Assembly (NCBI RefSeq): GCF_015476235.1
Contig: NZ_CP064338.1
Span: forward strand, 2,728,001 to 2,792,000
DNA from: Caldimonas thermodepolymerans
Lineage (GTDB): Bacteria > Pseudomonadota > Gammaproteobacteria > Burkholderiales > Burkholderiaceae_C
Length of the DNA stretch: 64,000 nucleotides
Direction of reading: 5' to 3'
Shown here: piece by piece, positions 1-8,550 of the stretch
Position numbering within the stretch: position 1 is the stretch's first letter
Layout: each line of letters begins with the position of its first letter
Made by a program: the position numbers and the translations under genes
Notes under the pieces: generated by a model
The model's input: only the letters and a program-made list of their open reading frames with translations
Databases searched by the model: none
What the model was told of the DNA's origin: nothing

Positions 1-674
1 CGCTGGCGCGCGCCAAGCTGCGCCGCATGCTCGCCCCCTGGCCGGCGCTGGAAGTGGTGGGCGAAGCCGGCGACGGCGTGCAGGCCCTGCAGCTGTGCGC
101 CACCCTGGCCCCGGATGCCGTGTTCCTCGACGTGCAGATGCCCGGCTGCAGCGGGCTGGACGTGGCCGCCTCGCTGCCCGACCCGGCGCCGGAGGTCGTG
201 TTCGTCACCGCCTTCGACCGCTATGCGCTGCAGGCCTTCGACGCCGCGGCCCTGGACTACCTGCTCAAGCCGGTGGAGCCCGAGCGCCTGGCGCGCGCGG
301 TGCAGCGCCTGCTCGAGCGCGACCGCCCGGCCGCCGCCCCCGCCCTGCCCGCGCAGCAGCTGCTGATCGCCGACCGCGGCCGGGTCCACGTGGTGGACTG
401 CGCGCAGATCGACTGGCTGGAAGCGGCGGACAACTACGTGCACGTCGGTGCGCGGGAGTGGCTGATGCGACGGCCGCTGGCGGCGCTGCTCGCGGACCTG
501 CCGTCGCACTTCGCGCGGGTGCACCGCAGCGCGGCCGTCAACCTGCACCGCGTGGCCCATGTGCTGCCGCGCGGCGACAAGGGCGATGCGCTCGTCGTAC
601 TGCGCAGCGGCGCCGAGGTGCCCTGCAGCCGGGCGTGGCGGGCGGCGCTGGTGGCGCGGCTCGGGCCCGGCTGA
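1..674 (+). CDS. LytTR-family response regulator (5' truncated by window edge)
   Basis: Two-component response regulator of the LytR/AlgR type. The reading frame is open to the left edge and reads LARAKLRRM before the first internal Met at 27, which is the usual start of a receiver domain after the acidic pair, so the true start lies outside. The receiver has the phospho-acceptor Asp in AVFLDVQMPG and the conserved Lys in YLLKPVEP. A LytTR DNA-binding domain follows (DWLEAADNYVHV, then FARVHRSAAVNL). A LytS-type kinase partner would be expected just upstream but is not visible. It resembles the AlgR homologue at 29275-30033, so this genome has at least two such systems. Its target is unknown. 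Confidence 0.9.
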   Translation, partial: LARAKLRRMLAPWPALEVVGEAGDGVQALQLCATLAPDAVFLDVQMPGCSGLDVAASLPDPAPEVVFVTAFDRYALQAFDAAALDYLLKPVEPERLARAVQRLLERDRPAAAPALPAQQLLIADRGRVHVVDCAQIDWLEAADNYVHVGAREWLMRRPLAALLADLPSHFARVHRSAAVNLHRVAHVLPRGDKGDALVVLRSGAEVPCSRAWRAALVARLGPG

Positions 675-750
675 GTCCGGTTCGCCCCGGCCTGCCCGCG
701 CTTCGCCCCAGGCCGCTGCCGCACGGTGCGCCAGCGCCTAGGCTGCTGTC

Positions 751-1926
751 ATGACGCACGCACCGACCTCCCGCCTGTACTTCCTGGACTGGCTGCGCAT
801 CGCCGCCTTCGGCGTGCTGGTGCTCTACCACGTCGGCATGTACTACGTCAGCTGGGACTGGCATGTGAAGAGCCCGCACGCCGGCCCGGCACCCGAGCCC
901 TGGATGCTGCTCAGTTCGCCGTGGAGGCTGGGGCTGCTGTTCTTGGTCTCGGGCGTGGCCACGTCGACGATGCTGGCGCGCGACGCAGGCCGCGGCTGGC
1001 TGCGCGCGCGCTCGCAGCGCCTGCTGCTGCCCCTGGCCTGCGGCATGCTGCTGGTCGTGCCGCCCCAGCCGTACTTCGAGGTGGTGCAGCAGCACGGCTA
1101 CGCCGGCGGCTACCTGGACTTCCTGCGGCTGTACTTCCAGGGCCACGGCGGCTTCTGCCGCCCCGGTGCCGGTTGCCTGATCCTGCCGACCTGGAACCAC
1201 CTCTGGTTCGTGGCCTACCTGTGGGTCTACACGCTGGTGCTGTGGGCGCTGGTGCGCGGCGTTCCTGCGGCGCTGGAGCGCGCGGCCGTCCCCGCGCTGC
1301 GCCTGCTGCGTGGCCCGGCGCTGCTGCTGGCCCCGCTCGCGTTGATGGTCGCCTGGCGGGGGATGCTGGCACCGCGCTTTCCGTCCACCCACGCGCTGGT
1401 CGACGACTGGTACAACCATGCCGCCTACCTGAGCCTGTTCCTGCTCGGTGCGGTGCTCGCCCGCCGGCCCGAGGCGTGGGACGGGTTCGCGCGGCTGCGC
1501 CATGCGGCGCTGGTGCTGGCCCTGGCCGGTTGGGCGATGCTCGCGCTGCGCTACACCGGCTGGCCCGGGGCAGAAGCGCTGCGCGGCCTGCGGCCGGTGG
1601 CGTTCGGCACCGCGCAATGGTGCGGGATCGCCGCCGCGATCGGCTTTGCGCGCGTGCACTGGGACCGCGACCACGCCTGGCGCCGCTACCTGTGCGATGC
1701 GGTGTTTCCGGTCTACCTGCTGCACCAGACGCTGATCGTGCTGCTGACGCAGGCGCTCGCGCCGCTGGCATGGCCGCCGCTGGCCGAAGGCCCGGTGCTG
1801 GTGGTGCTGACGCTGGCGCTCAGCTTCGCGGGCTACGAGGGGGTGCGACGCGTCGCGCTGCTGCGGCCGTGGTTCGGCCTGGCGCGACGGCGGCCGTCCG
1901 CCCCGCTGGCCGCGGCCCCGGCCTGA
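751..1926 (+). CDS. Acyltransferase 3 family integral membrane protein
   Basis: 391 aa polytopic membrane protein of the acyltransferase-3 family (OpgC/OafA type), which transfers acyl groups from the cytoplasm to sugars or glycans at the membrane. It opens with the family signature RLYFLDWLRIAAFGVLVLYH, containing the conserved D-x-L-R and the His in VLYHVG. About ten hydrophobic segments follow, with a second conserved block at LPTWNHLWFVAYLW. A TAGGCT box at 739-744 lies only six bases before the ATG and could be a -10 element giving a very short leader. The substrate cannot be deduced; OpgC-like succinylation of osmoregulated glucans is one option. It converges with the peroxiredoxin gene. 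Confidence 0.82.
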   Translation: MTHAPTSRLYFLDWLRIAAFGVLVLYHVGMYYVSWDWHVKSPHAGPAPEPWMLLSSPWRLGLLFLVSGVATSTMLARDAGRGWLRARSQRLLLPLACGMLLVVPPQPYFEVVQQHGYAGGYLDFLRLYFQGHGGFCRPGAGCLILPTWNHLWFVAYLWVYTLVLWALVRGVPAALERAAVPALRLLRGPALLLAPLALMVAWRGMLAPRFPSTHALVDDWYNHAAYLSLFLLGAVLARRPEAWDGFARLRHAALVLALAGWAMLALRYTGWPGAEALRGLRPVAFGTAQWCGIAAAIGFARVHWDRDHAWRRYLCDAVFPVYLLHQTLIVLLTQALAPLAWPPLAEGPVLVVLTLALSFAGYEGVRRVALLRPWFGLARRRPSAPLAAAPA

Positions 1927-1935
1927 ACCCCGGCC

Positions 1936-2481
1936 TCACTTGCCGGCCTGGCTGCGCCGCCATGCCTCCACGGCCTGCAGCGTGCTGCGCACGTGGGCCA
2001 ACGGGTCCGACCCGGCGTGCACGTGCAGCACGCGTCCCTGCGGGCCGATGACGTAGGAAATGCGGTCCGCGGTGTCGGGACGCGCGGCCAGCGCCGCGTC
2101 GTACTGCCGGATCACGCGCGCCTCGCGGTCGGCGGCCACCGGGAACTTGCTGCCGCAGGCCTCAACCGAGAAGCGCTGCAGCGTCGCGATGTCGTCGGCC
2201 GACATGCCGATCACGCGCGCACCGAGTGCCTGGAATTGCGGCGTGGCCTCGGCGAAGGCGTGCGCCTCGATCGTGCAGCCGCTGGTGAAGGCCTTGGGGT
2301 AGAAGTACAGCACCACCGGCCCTTCGCGCAGCGCCTCGGCCAGCGAGAACGTGAAGGTCCGGCCGCCGAGCGCGGCCTCGGCGGTGAACACCGGCGCCGG
2401 AGCGCCGACCGGCAGCGCCGCGTGCGCGGCGCCCAGCGTGCAGGCCGCCAGGACCATGGCGGCAAGGGGCTTGGGCTTCAT
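1936..2481 (-). CDS. Exported peroxiredoxin (AhpC/TSA, Bcp-like)
   Basis: 181 aa thiol peroxidase that should reduce peroxides outside the cytoplasm. I chose the ATG at 2481 because an AGGAG lies nine bases upstream; the in-frame ATG at 2490 touches that same AGGAG and is too close. The N-terminus (MKPKPLAAMVLAACTLGAAHA) is a signal peptide, although a Cys inside it could make it lipoprotein-like. The peroxidatic Cys sits at residue 69 in PKAFTSGCTIEA, the PrxQ/Bcp-type site. Cys109 (VEACGSKF) may be the resolving Cys. The TraB/GumN gene lies upstream on the same strand, about 86 bases away. Confidence 0.85.
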   Translation of the reverse strand: MKPKPLAAMVLAACTLGAAHAALPVGAPAPVFTAEAALGGRTFTFSLAEALREGPVVLYFYPKAFTSGCTIEAHAFAEATPQFQALGARVIGMSADDIATLQRFSVEACGSKFPVAADREARVIRQYDAALAARPDTADRISYVIGPQGRVLHVHAGSDPLAHVRSTLQAVEAWRRSQAGK

Positions 2482-2567
2482 CGACGGCATCTCCTGTCGC
2501 GTCCACCGACTCTACTCCGGCCGGGCTTGCCTCGCACGAACCCCCACGCGGCAAGCGGGCACGCGGG

Positions 2568-3545
2568 CTACCGCGCAGGCCCTGCCACGGGGGCGCCGGA
2601 ATGCACCCGCTCGACCCGGAAGCCGCGCGCGGCCAGCAACGCCGGCAGGCCCTGCGGCCCCACCATGTGCAGCGCACCGACTGCGGCGAACACCTCCCCC
2701 TCGTCGTGCAGGGCGGCGATGCGCGCGGCCATGCCGGGATTGCGGTCGACCTGCAGGCGCCGCAGCGCGGCCCGGTCCGCCTCGCTGCGGATGCAGTCAC
2801 ACCACTGCTCGTAGCCGGCCAGGTCCTCCAGGTCGCCGCGCTCCCAGGCGTCGGCCAGTCTGCGGGTGATGCGACGGACCTGGCCCTGCTCCAGCTGCTC
2901 GAGCTGGTCCTCGATCGCCCGCAGCGCCTCCTCGGCGCTGCGCGGCAGCAGCGCGTCGGCCTGCTGCTGCGGCGTCTCCAGCGACACCACCGGCTTGCCG
3001 GTGCGGCGCGCGTACCCGGCCAGCATGAACTCCTGCGCCCAGGCCGAATGCAGGCCCTCCCAGCGCGCCTCGAGCACGCCGTAAGTGATCGCCTGGACCA
3101 CCGGATGCAGCCCCGCCAGCTGCTCCGCGTCCACGCAGGCGCGCTCGGCCTGACGCGCCAGGCGACGCCGCAGCGGCTCGGGCAGGTCCAGCGAACCGGT
3201 CAGCACCTGCTGGACCTGCTGCACCGTGGCGGGATCGGTCAGGTCCAGTTCCACCGCGATGCGGCGGCTGCGCGCCAGGGCCGCCCGCACCGCCGGGCCG
3301 GGCACGCTCCACTCGTGGCGGCCGACATGGATGGTGCCGTACAGCCAGGAGCTGCGGCCGTCGCGCTCGATGCGCCACAGCAGGCCGCGGTCGCGTGCGT
3401 TCAGCCGCGCGTGCTGCGCATCGGCACCGGAAGGCGGCACGGGCTGCGGCGGACAGGGGTCGGCCGCAGCCGTCGCCGCCTGCAGGCCGATGACCATCGC
3501 CGCCACGCAGGTCGCCAACCTGCGGCACCATCGAGTGCTGTCCAT
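2568..3545 (-). CDS. TraB/GumN family protein
   Basis: 325 aa secreted or periplasmic protein of the TraB/GumN (PrgY-like) family, some members of which are putative metalloproteases. It begins with a signal peptide rich in Ala/Val and carries the family block LLWRIERDGRSSWLYGTIHV at about residues 55-75. The C-terminal block GALHMVGPQGLPALLAARGF is also typical: family members end with a G-x-x-H motif and a conserved Leu/Gly stretch. GGGAGG precedes the ATG at good spacing. The function in bacteria is poorly known, and the neighbours do not define it. Confidence 0.85.
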   Translation of the reverse strand: MDSTRWCRRLATCVAAMVIGLQAATAAADPCPPQPVPPSGADAQHARLNARDRGLLWRIERDGRSSWLYGTIHVGRHEWSVPGPAVRAALARSRRIAVELDLTDPATVQQVQQVLTGSLDLPEPLRRRLARQAERACVDAEQLAGLHPVVQAITYGVLEARWEGLHSAWAQEFMLAGYARRTGKPVVSLETPQQQADALLPRSAEEALRAIEDQLEQLEQGQVRRITRRLADAWERGDLEDLAGYEQWCDCIRSEADRAALRRLQVDRNPGMAARIAALHDEGEVFAAVGALHMVGPQGLPALLAARGFRVERVHSGAPVAGPAR

Positions 3546-3635
3546 GCGTTCCTCCCGCTTTCACATCACAGACGTCAGTATCCTTCCTGCCGCAGGCCGG
3601 CAGGTTGCCCGACGGACCCTTGCCGACGAGACGCC

Positions 3636-4679
3636 ATGACCACCTTGCGTGAACTGCTGAACATCGAGATCCCGCTCATCCAGGCGCCCATGGCCGGCGT
3701 GCAAGGCGCCGCGCTGGCCGTGGCCGTCTGCAACGCCGGTGCGCTTGGTTCGCTGCCCTGCGCGATGCTCACGCCCGAAACGATGCGGCAGGAACTGCTG
3801 CGCCTGACCGCGCAGACCCCTCGACCGTACAACGTCAACTTCTTCTGCCACGCGCCGCCGGAGCCGGACGCGCAGCGCGAAGCCGCATGGCGCGAGACGC
3901 TGGCGCCCTACTACCGCGAGTTCGGCATCGATCCGGCCGGCATCCCCGCCGGCCCGGGCCGCGCGCCGTTCAGCGCTGCGGCCGCCGAGGTGCTGGAGGC
4001 GTTCCGGCCCCCGGTGGTGAGCTTCCACTTCGGCCTGCCCGACGACGCGCTGCTGGCGCGCGTGCGCAGCTGGGGCGCGAAGGTGCTGGCCTCGGCCACC
4101 ACGGTCGAGGAAGGCCGCTGGCTGGCGCGGCGCGGCGTCGACGCGGTGATCGCGCAGGGCGTCGAGGCCGGCGGCCACCGCGGCATGTTCCTGACCGACG
4201 ACCTCAGCACCCAGGTCGGCACGCTGCCGCTGGTGCGCCAGCTGGTCAAGGCGCTGGACCGCCCGGTGATCGCCGCCGGCGGCATCGCCGACGCGCAGGG
4301 CGTGGCCGCCGCGATGGTGCTGGGGGCCGCCGGCGTACAGGTCGGCACTGCCTACCTGCTGTGCCCGGAAGCGACGACCAGCGAGATCCACCGCCGCGCG
4401 CTGCGCAGCGAGGCGGCGCGCCACACCGCACTGACCAACGTGTTCACGGGGCGTCCGGCGCGCGGCATCGTCAACCGCGTCATGCGCGAGCTGGGGCCGA
4501 TCTGCCCGACGGCACCGGCATTTCCGCTGGCCACGGGCGCGATCGCGCCGCTGCGCGCCAAGGCCGAAAGCCTGGGCAGCGGCGACTTCACGCCGCTGTG
4601 GGCCGGGCAGGACGCGAGCGGCTGCCGCGAGGTCGGCGCGGCCGAACTCACCCGGGAACTGGCGCGCGGCTGCGCCTGA
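3636..4679 (+). CDS. Nitronate monooxygenase (2-nitropropane dioxygenase family)
   Basis: 347 aa FMN-dependent enzyme that oxidises alkyl nitronates, removing toxic propionate-3-nitronate. I set the start at the ATG of MTTLRELLNIEIPLIQAPMA because the family begins with exactly this L-x-I-x-x-PIIQAPMAG block; the frame is open far upstream but that region lacks homology. FMN/catalytic motifs are visible: the His in VEAGGHRG (catalytic base region), PVIAAGGIADAQG and GAAGVQVGTAYL (phosphate binding). It converges on the DUF421 gene. A 7-bp hairpin (4675-4692) spans the stop codon. Specificity within the family is not certain. Confidence 0.85.
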   Translation: MTTLRELLNIEIPLIQAPMAGVQGAALAVAVCNAGALGSLPCAMLTPETMRQELLRLTAQTPRPYNVNFFCHAPPEPDAQREAAWRETLAPYYREFGIDPAGIPAGPGRAPFSAAAAEVLEAFRPPVVSFHFGLPDDALLARVRSWGAKVLASATTVEEGRWLARRGVDAVIAQGVEAGGHRGMFLTDDLSTQVGTLPLVRQLVKALDRPVIAAGGIADAQGVAAAMVLGAAGVQVGTAYLLCPEATTSEIHRRALRSEAARHTALTNVFTGRPARGIVNRVMRELGPICPTAPAFPLATGAIAPLRAKAESLGSGDFTPLWAGQDASGCREVGAAELTRELARGCA

Positions 4680-4696
4680 GCCCTCGCTCAGGGGCG

Positions 4697-5218
4697 TCAA
4701 TCCGGCCGCGGCTCGGCGAGTGCGCGCCGCACGGCCTGCTCGACCAGGCGCGCGATCGCGTCCGCGTCCGGTGCATCGTCCCGGGGCACGATGGAGATGC
4801 CGCCGCTGGACTCCAGCACCGCAAAGCGGATCTGGTCCAGCCGCTCGAGGCCGTGCGTGAGCCGCGCGCTTTGCAGCACGTCGTCCTCGGTGACCAGCGA
4901 GCGCCGCATCGGGCCGTGCAGCACTCGGCCGTGCTCGACCAGCAGCAGCGGCGTGCCCTCGATGATCTTCTCGATGGTCGCCGACCGGCTCTTGACGACG
5001 GACAGTCCCAGGTCCATCAGCACCAGCGTCAGGATCACCGTCATCCCGGTGACCAGCGAATGGTCGTCGCCGATCAGCGCGTTCTGCGTGGCCTCGCTGA
5101 CGATCAGCAGCAGGATGAAGTCCAGCGTCGACAGCTCGCTCAGCGCGCGCTTGCCGGCCAGACGAAACAGCACCAGCAGGAACAGATAGATCGCCAGCGT
5201 GCGCAGGATGACGTCCAT
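4697..5218 (-). CDS. DUF421 (YetF-type) inner-membrane protein
   Basis: 173 aa protein with three N-terminal transmembrane helices followed by a cytoplasmic DUF421 domain. The family block FRLAGKRALSELSTLDFILL is present, and the domain ends with an acidic/Arg tail. The start is the ATG of MDVILRTLAIYLFLL at 5218, preceded by GGGAG; a longer open frame exists but lacks a ribosome-binding site. It lies 20 bases downstream of the next gene on the same strand, so the two are probably co-transcribed. YetF/YrbG-like proteins have no firm biochemical role; a function in the envelope is inferred from topology only. Confidence 0.85.
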   Translation of the reverse strand: MDVILRTLAIYLFLLVLFRLAGKRALSELSTLDFILLLIVSEATQNALIGDDHSLVTGMTVILTLVLMDLGLSVVKSRSATIEKIIEGTPLLLVEHGRVLHGPMRRSLVTEDDVLQSARLTHGLERLDQIRFAVLESSGGISIVPRDDAPDADAIARLVEQAVRRALAEPRPD

Positions 5219-5237
5219 GGTGCAGCTCCCACCTTCT

Positions 5238-5735
5238 TCACGGATAGACGAAGTGGCCGATCGGCTGCCGGGGCCCGCCATCCACCGCCAGCCATCCCTG
5301 CGCGGTGCCGACGCCGCGGGGCTGGAGCTGCACGCGTACCACGGTCCATTGCCCCGGCCGGGCGTGGAACACCAGCGTCGCCGCCTCGTCGTCGGCCGTC
5401 ACGCGCAGCGGCGCCGGGAACACCTCGCTCCACGCCACGGATTCGAGGTAGCGCGCGGCCACCTGCAGGCGCACCTCGTCCGACGCGGCGCGCAGGCGCA
5501 GCTCCAGCGCCTCGGGCGAGCCCCGGCGCAGGAAGCGCTGGTAGCGCATCGTGAGGCCCGCCGCCTCGGAGCCGCCGGAGGCCCGGGCCGCAGGCCCCTG
5601 CCCCAGCAGGCCGGCGGCCACCGCGACCAGCAGCAGCGCCAGCAGCGGCCAGACGATGCGCTGCAGGCGCCATTCGAACCGCTGCTGGCGGGGATCGGCA
5701 TTCAGCGACAGGCGGTGAGGGTCGGGCGAGCTCAT
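5238..5735 (-). CDS. Single-pass membrane protein of unknown function, partner of DUF421 gene
   Basis: 165 aa protein read from the ATG of MSSPDPHRLSLN; an alternative ATG five codons upstream (5750) cannot be excluded and neither has a clear Shine-Dalgarno. One transmembrane helix (WPLLALLLVAVAAGLLGQG, about residues 29-47) follows a short basic cytoplasmic N-terminus. The rest is a likely periplasmic beta-rich domain ending IGHFVYP. I do not recognise the family. Tight coupling to the DUF421 gene (20 bases) suggests the two act together at the inner membrane. Confidence 0.7.
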   Translation of the reverse strand: MSSPDPHRLSLNADPRQQRFEWRLQRIVWPLLALLLVAVAAGLLGQGPAARASGGSEAAGLTMRYQRFLRRGSPEALELRLRAASDEVRLQVAARYLESVAWSEVFPAPLRVTADDEAATLVFHARPGQWTVVRVQLQPRGVGTAQGWLAVDGGPRQPIGHFVYP

Positions 5736-5833
5736 GCGGTCCAAGGCCATGCCAGCCGTCCGGGCAAGCCCTGTGCCTTGCGTGCCCGCGTTGCAGAATC
5801 GGCCGAGCCCCGCCGGGGCACGGGAGCCTGTCC

Positions 5834-6529
5834 ATGCCGCAACACATCGGTATCGTCGGTTGCTCGGCCGAGGGTGCCGCGCTGTGCTTTCGCACGATCT
5901 GCACCGAAGGCCCGCGCTGGCTGGGTGGCCACGCCCACCCCGAGGTGTCGATGCACACGCATTCGCTGGAGGACTACGTCGCCTGCCTCGATCGCGGCGA
6001 CCTGCAAGGCGTGGCTGCGCTGATGCTCTCCTCGGCCCGCAAGCTGGCGCAGGCAGGCGCCGACGTCCTGATCTGCCCCGACAACACCATCCACCAGGCG
6101 ATGCACCTCGTGCGGCCGGCCTCGCCGCTGCCGTGGCTGCACATCGCCGAGGTGGTGGCCGACGAAGCGCTGCGTCGCGGCTTCCGCCGGCTGGGCATCA
6201 CCGGCACGCGCTGGCTGGTCGACAGCGACGTCTACCCCGCAGCCCTGGCGGCGCGCGGCCTCGCATGGCAGCGCCCCACGGCGGCCGAACGCGACATGCT
6301 GGGCCGCCTCATCATGGACGAGCTGGTGCGCGGCATCTTCACGCCCGAGGCGCTCGCGAGCTTCCGCCAGGTGATCCAGCGCATGAAGGAGCAGGGCTGC
6401 GACGCCGTGGTGCTCGGCTGCACCGAGATCCCGCTGCTCGTCGACGACGACCGCTCACCGTTGCCGACGCTGGACTCCACCCGCCTGCTCGCGCGTGCGG
6501 CGCTGCAGCGGGCATTGCGCCCCGCCTGA
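5834..6529 (+). CDS. Aspartate/glutamate racemase family protein
   Basis: 231 aa cofactor-independent racemase of the Asp/Glu/hydantoin superfamily, which uses two Cys residues as acid and base. The first catalytic Cys is residue 81 in ICPDNTIH and the second is residue 196 in LGCTEIPLL. The N-terminal GIVGCSAEGAALC loop is also typical. GGGAG lies seven bases before the ATG. Length matches the family. The substrate could be aspartate or another amino acid; the neighbouring TauE permease converges on it and gives no hint. Confidence 0.87.
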   Translation: MPQHIGIVGCSAEGAALCFRTICTEGPRWLGGHAHPEVSMHTHSLEDYVACLDRGDLQGVAALMLSSARKLAQAGADVLICPDNTIHQAMHLVRPASPLPWLHIAEVVADEALRRGFRRLGITGTRWLVDSDVYPAALAARGLAWQRPTAAERDMLGRLIMDELVRGIFTPEALASFRQVIQRMKEQGCDAVVLGCTEIPLLVDDDRSPLPTLDSTRLLARAALQRALRPA

Positions 6530-6539
6530 GGCCCTGCGT

Positions 6540-7286
6540 TCAACTGCGCAGCAGCGCGACCAGGCCCGAGACGAACACGACCCCGCCGGAGGCGGTCAGC
6601 AGGCCCAGCACCACCTGCCGGAACGCCTGCTGGCTCAGCCGCGCATACCAGCGCGCCCCGAGCAGCACCGGCACGCACAGCGACACGCCCACCAGGCCCA
6701 GTGCCGGCGCCATCGCCGGCTGCACGGCACCGGAGGCGAGGTAGGCCACCATCGTCGCGATCAGCGTGGCGAGGTTGAAGTTCTGGATCAGCGCGCGCTG
6801 GGTTTCCTTCTCCAGCCCGCGCAGGGTGCACCACAGCGTCGGGATCACGCCGGTGAAGCCGCCCAGCCCGCCCATCACGCCGCCGGCCATGCCGGCCAGC
6901 GCATCGCCCCGCCAGCCACCCTGCACCCGCGGCAGGCGCGGGGCAAGCAGCATCAACGGGCAGGTGACCAACAGGAAGGCCCCGAAGGCCAGCTTGAACC
7001 AGTGCACGTCCAGCATCGGCAGCACGCGCACCCCGAGCGGCACGCCCAGCGCCGCGCCGCCCAGCAGCGGCAGCAGCATCGCCCAGTTCCAGCGCCGCGG
7101 CAGGGTCAGGGCGGCCAGCACCTGCCCGGCCAGCGAACCGGCCACGGTCAGTACCGCGGCCAGGTGCGGATCCAGGCTCCAGACCCAGATCGACATCGCG
7201 ACCATGCCGAAGCCGAAGCCCGACAGCCCCTGCACGAAGCCGGCCGCCATGGCGCCCAGCGCGATCACCCCCATCTCCGACGTCAT
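6540..7286 (-). CDS. TauE/SafE family sulfite/organosulfonate exporter-like permease
   Basis: 248 aa integral membrane protein with about eight hydrophobic segments and the TauE/SafE signature FVQGLSGFGFGMVAMSIW near the N-terminus. I chose the ATG at 7286 (MTSEMGVIALGAMAAGF), preceded by AAGGCGG; a longer frame to 7355 is possible but its extra residues are not membrane-like. Family members move sulfite, sulfoacetate or other small anions. It lies downstream of the tungstate-type ABC operon on the same strand but 421 bases away, so co-transcription is doubtful. Confidence 0.8.
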   Translation of the reverse strand: MTSEMGVIALGAMAAGFVQGLSGFGFGMVAMSIWVWSLDPHLAAVLTVAGSLAGQVLAALTLPRRWNWAMLLPLLGGAALGVPLGVRVLPMLDVHWFKLAFGAFLLVTCPLMLLAPRLPRVQGGWRGDALAGMAGGVMGGLGGFTGVIPTLWCTLRGLEKETQRALIQNFNLATLIATMVAYLASGAVQPAMAPALGLVGVSLCVPVLLGARWYARLSQQAFRQVVLGLLTASGGVVFVSGLVALLRS

Positions 7287-7707
7287 GCCGCCTTGCCTGT
7301 CCGTGACGACCCTGGCGCCGATTGTCGCGTGTGCCGCCGCGTGGCCAGGTGCCACACCCCGCGCAGGGTCACGCCGGGCCGGCCCCGGCGCTCGCGCAGG
7401 CCGCCGGTTCGCCCACCTGCAAGCATGACCAGCGCCGCCGGCAGGATGCCGGCTTGCGCTCGAACGGCTTCCGGCGCGGCACCAGCGGGTTCATGGCCAG
7501 CGAGGATGGCGCGGTCGTGGCGGTTGCTCAGGATGCCGGCCATGAAGGCGTCATGGCCCGGGGACGGGGAAGCAGGGAAAGTGCGCGAGGGAGCGTGGCG
7601 GGACATCCGGCCAGGATGCCGCCCCGGCGACGGCCGGGTGATCTCCCCGCAGGCCGAGGTCCGGCCCGGCCGGGCCGGGCGGCCCGCATGGCGCGGGCGC
7701 GTGCGGC
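7287..7707. other. 421-bp gap with no credible gene
   Basis: Short open frames cross this stretch in several phases but none has a ribosome-binding site, recognisable family or typical codon pattern. Just after the tupA stop, on the minus strand, there are two strong GC-only dyads: a six-base-pair stem with a five-base loop at 7682-7698, and a CCCGGCC/GGCCGGG-type dyad at about 7662-7682. They lack a T-tract but could block transcription from the ABC operon before the TauE gene. Confidence 0.6.
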
Positions 7708-8550
7708 TCAGCGCTCTTCGTTGGCGTTGGGGAAGAACAGCTGTTCGCCGTTGATCTTGTACTCGGCGATGGTGGCCTGGCCCTGCGGCGAGACCACCCA
7801 GTCGGCGAAGGCCTGGGCCAGGTCGCGCTTGACGTGCGGGTGCCGGGCCGGGTTCACGACGATCACGCCGTACTGGTTGAACAGGCGCTTGTCGCCCTCG
7901 ACCAGCACGACCAGGTCGCCGCGGTTCTTGAACGACAGCCAGGTACCGCGGTCGGCCAGCACGTAGGCATTGGACGACGAGGCGATGTTGAGCGCCGGGC
8001 CCATGCCGCAGCCGCAGGCCTTGTAGCCCGCCACCTTCCCGGCCGGGTCGTCGACGCCGGCTTCCTTCCAGTAGCGCAGCTCGGCCGAGTGGGTACCGCT
8101 CTTGTCGCCGCGCGAGACGAACGGATGGGACGAGGCGGCCAGCTTGCGGAAGGCCTCCACCACGTCCTTGCCGCGCACGCCGGCCGGGTCGTCCTTCGGG
8201 CCGATGACCACGAAGTCGTTGTACATGACCGGCTGGCGCTTGATGCCGTAGCCCTCGGCGACGAACTTCTCCTCGGCCGCCTTGTCGTGCACGAACATCA
8301 CGTCCGCATCGCCGCGGCGCCCCATGTCCAGCGCCTGCCCGGTGCCGAGCGCGACGACGCGCACGGCGATGCCGGTGGCCTGCTTGAACGCCGGCAGCAG
8401 GTGGGCGAACAGGCCCGACTGTTCGGTGGAGGTGGTCGACGCCATCACGATGTGGCGCTCCTGCGCCCAGGAGGTCGTGCCGGCCGCAGCCAGCACCATG
8501 CCGGCACACGCCAGCAGCGCGCGCCTGCGCAGCCCGGTAATCAATGCCAT
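7708..8550 (-). CDS. tupA: Tungstate-type ABC transporter substrate-binding protein
   Basis: 280 aa periplasmic binding protein with a signal peptide ending near TTSWAQ. The mature N-terminus, IVMASTTSTEQSGLF, matches TupA/WtpA-like proteins, where the Thr/Ser-rich loop binds the oxyanion; TGQALDMGRRGDADV and SRGDKSGTHSAELRYW are further family blocks. An excellent AAGGAG lies upstream of the ATG, which overlaps the stop region of the ATPase gene by ten bases. With tupB and tupC it should import tungstate, possibly also molybdate, for pterin cofactors such as that of the formate dehydrogenase in this window. Tungstate over molybdate is inferred from family similarity only. Confidence 0.82.
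   Translation of the reverse strand: MALITGLRRRALLACAGMVLAAAGTTSWAQERHIVMASTTSTEQSGLFAHLLPAFKQATGIAVRVVALGTGQALDMGRRGDADVMFVHDKAAEEKFVAEGYGIKRQPVMYNDFVVIGPKDDPAGVRGKDVVEAFRKLAASSHPFVSRGDKSGTHSAELRYWKEAGVDDPAGKVAGYKACGCGMGPALNIASSSNAYVLADRGTWLSFKNRGDLVVLVEGDKRLFNQYGVIVVNPARHPHVKRDLAQAFADWVVSPQGQATIAEYKINGEQLFFPNANEER

Noticed and set aside
3561-3635. Extended N-terminus for nitronate monooxygenase through the open frame to its left
   Set aside because: The upstream frame is antisense to the TraB/GumN gene and lacks family similarity; the family start is at 3636.
7287-7707. Possible small gene on the minus strand between tupA and the TauE permease
   Set aside because: No ribosome-binding site, no homology by eye, low-complexity Arg/Gly/Ala translation, and GC dyads that fit an untranslated 3' region better.
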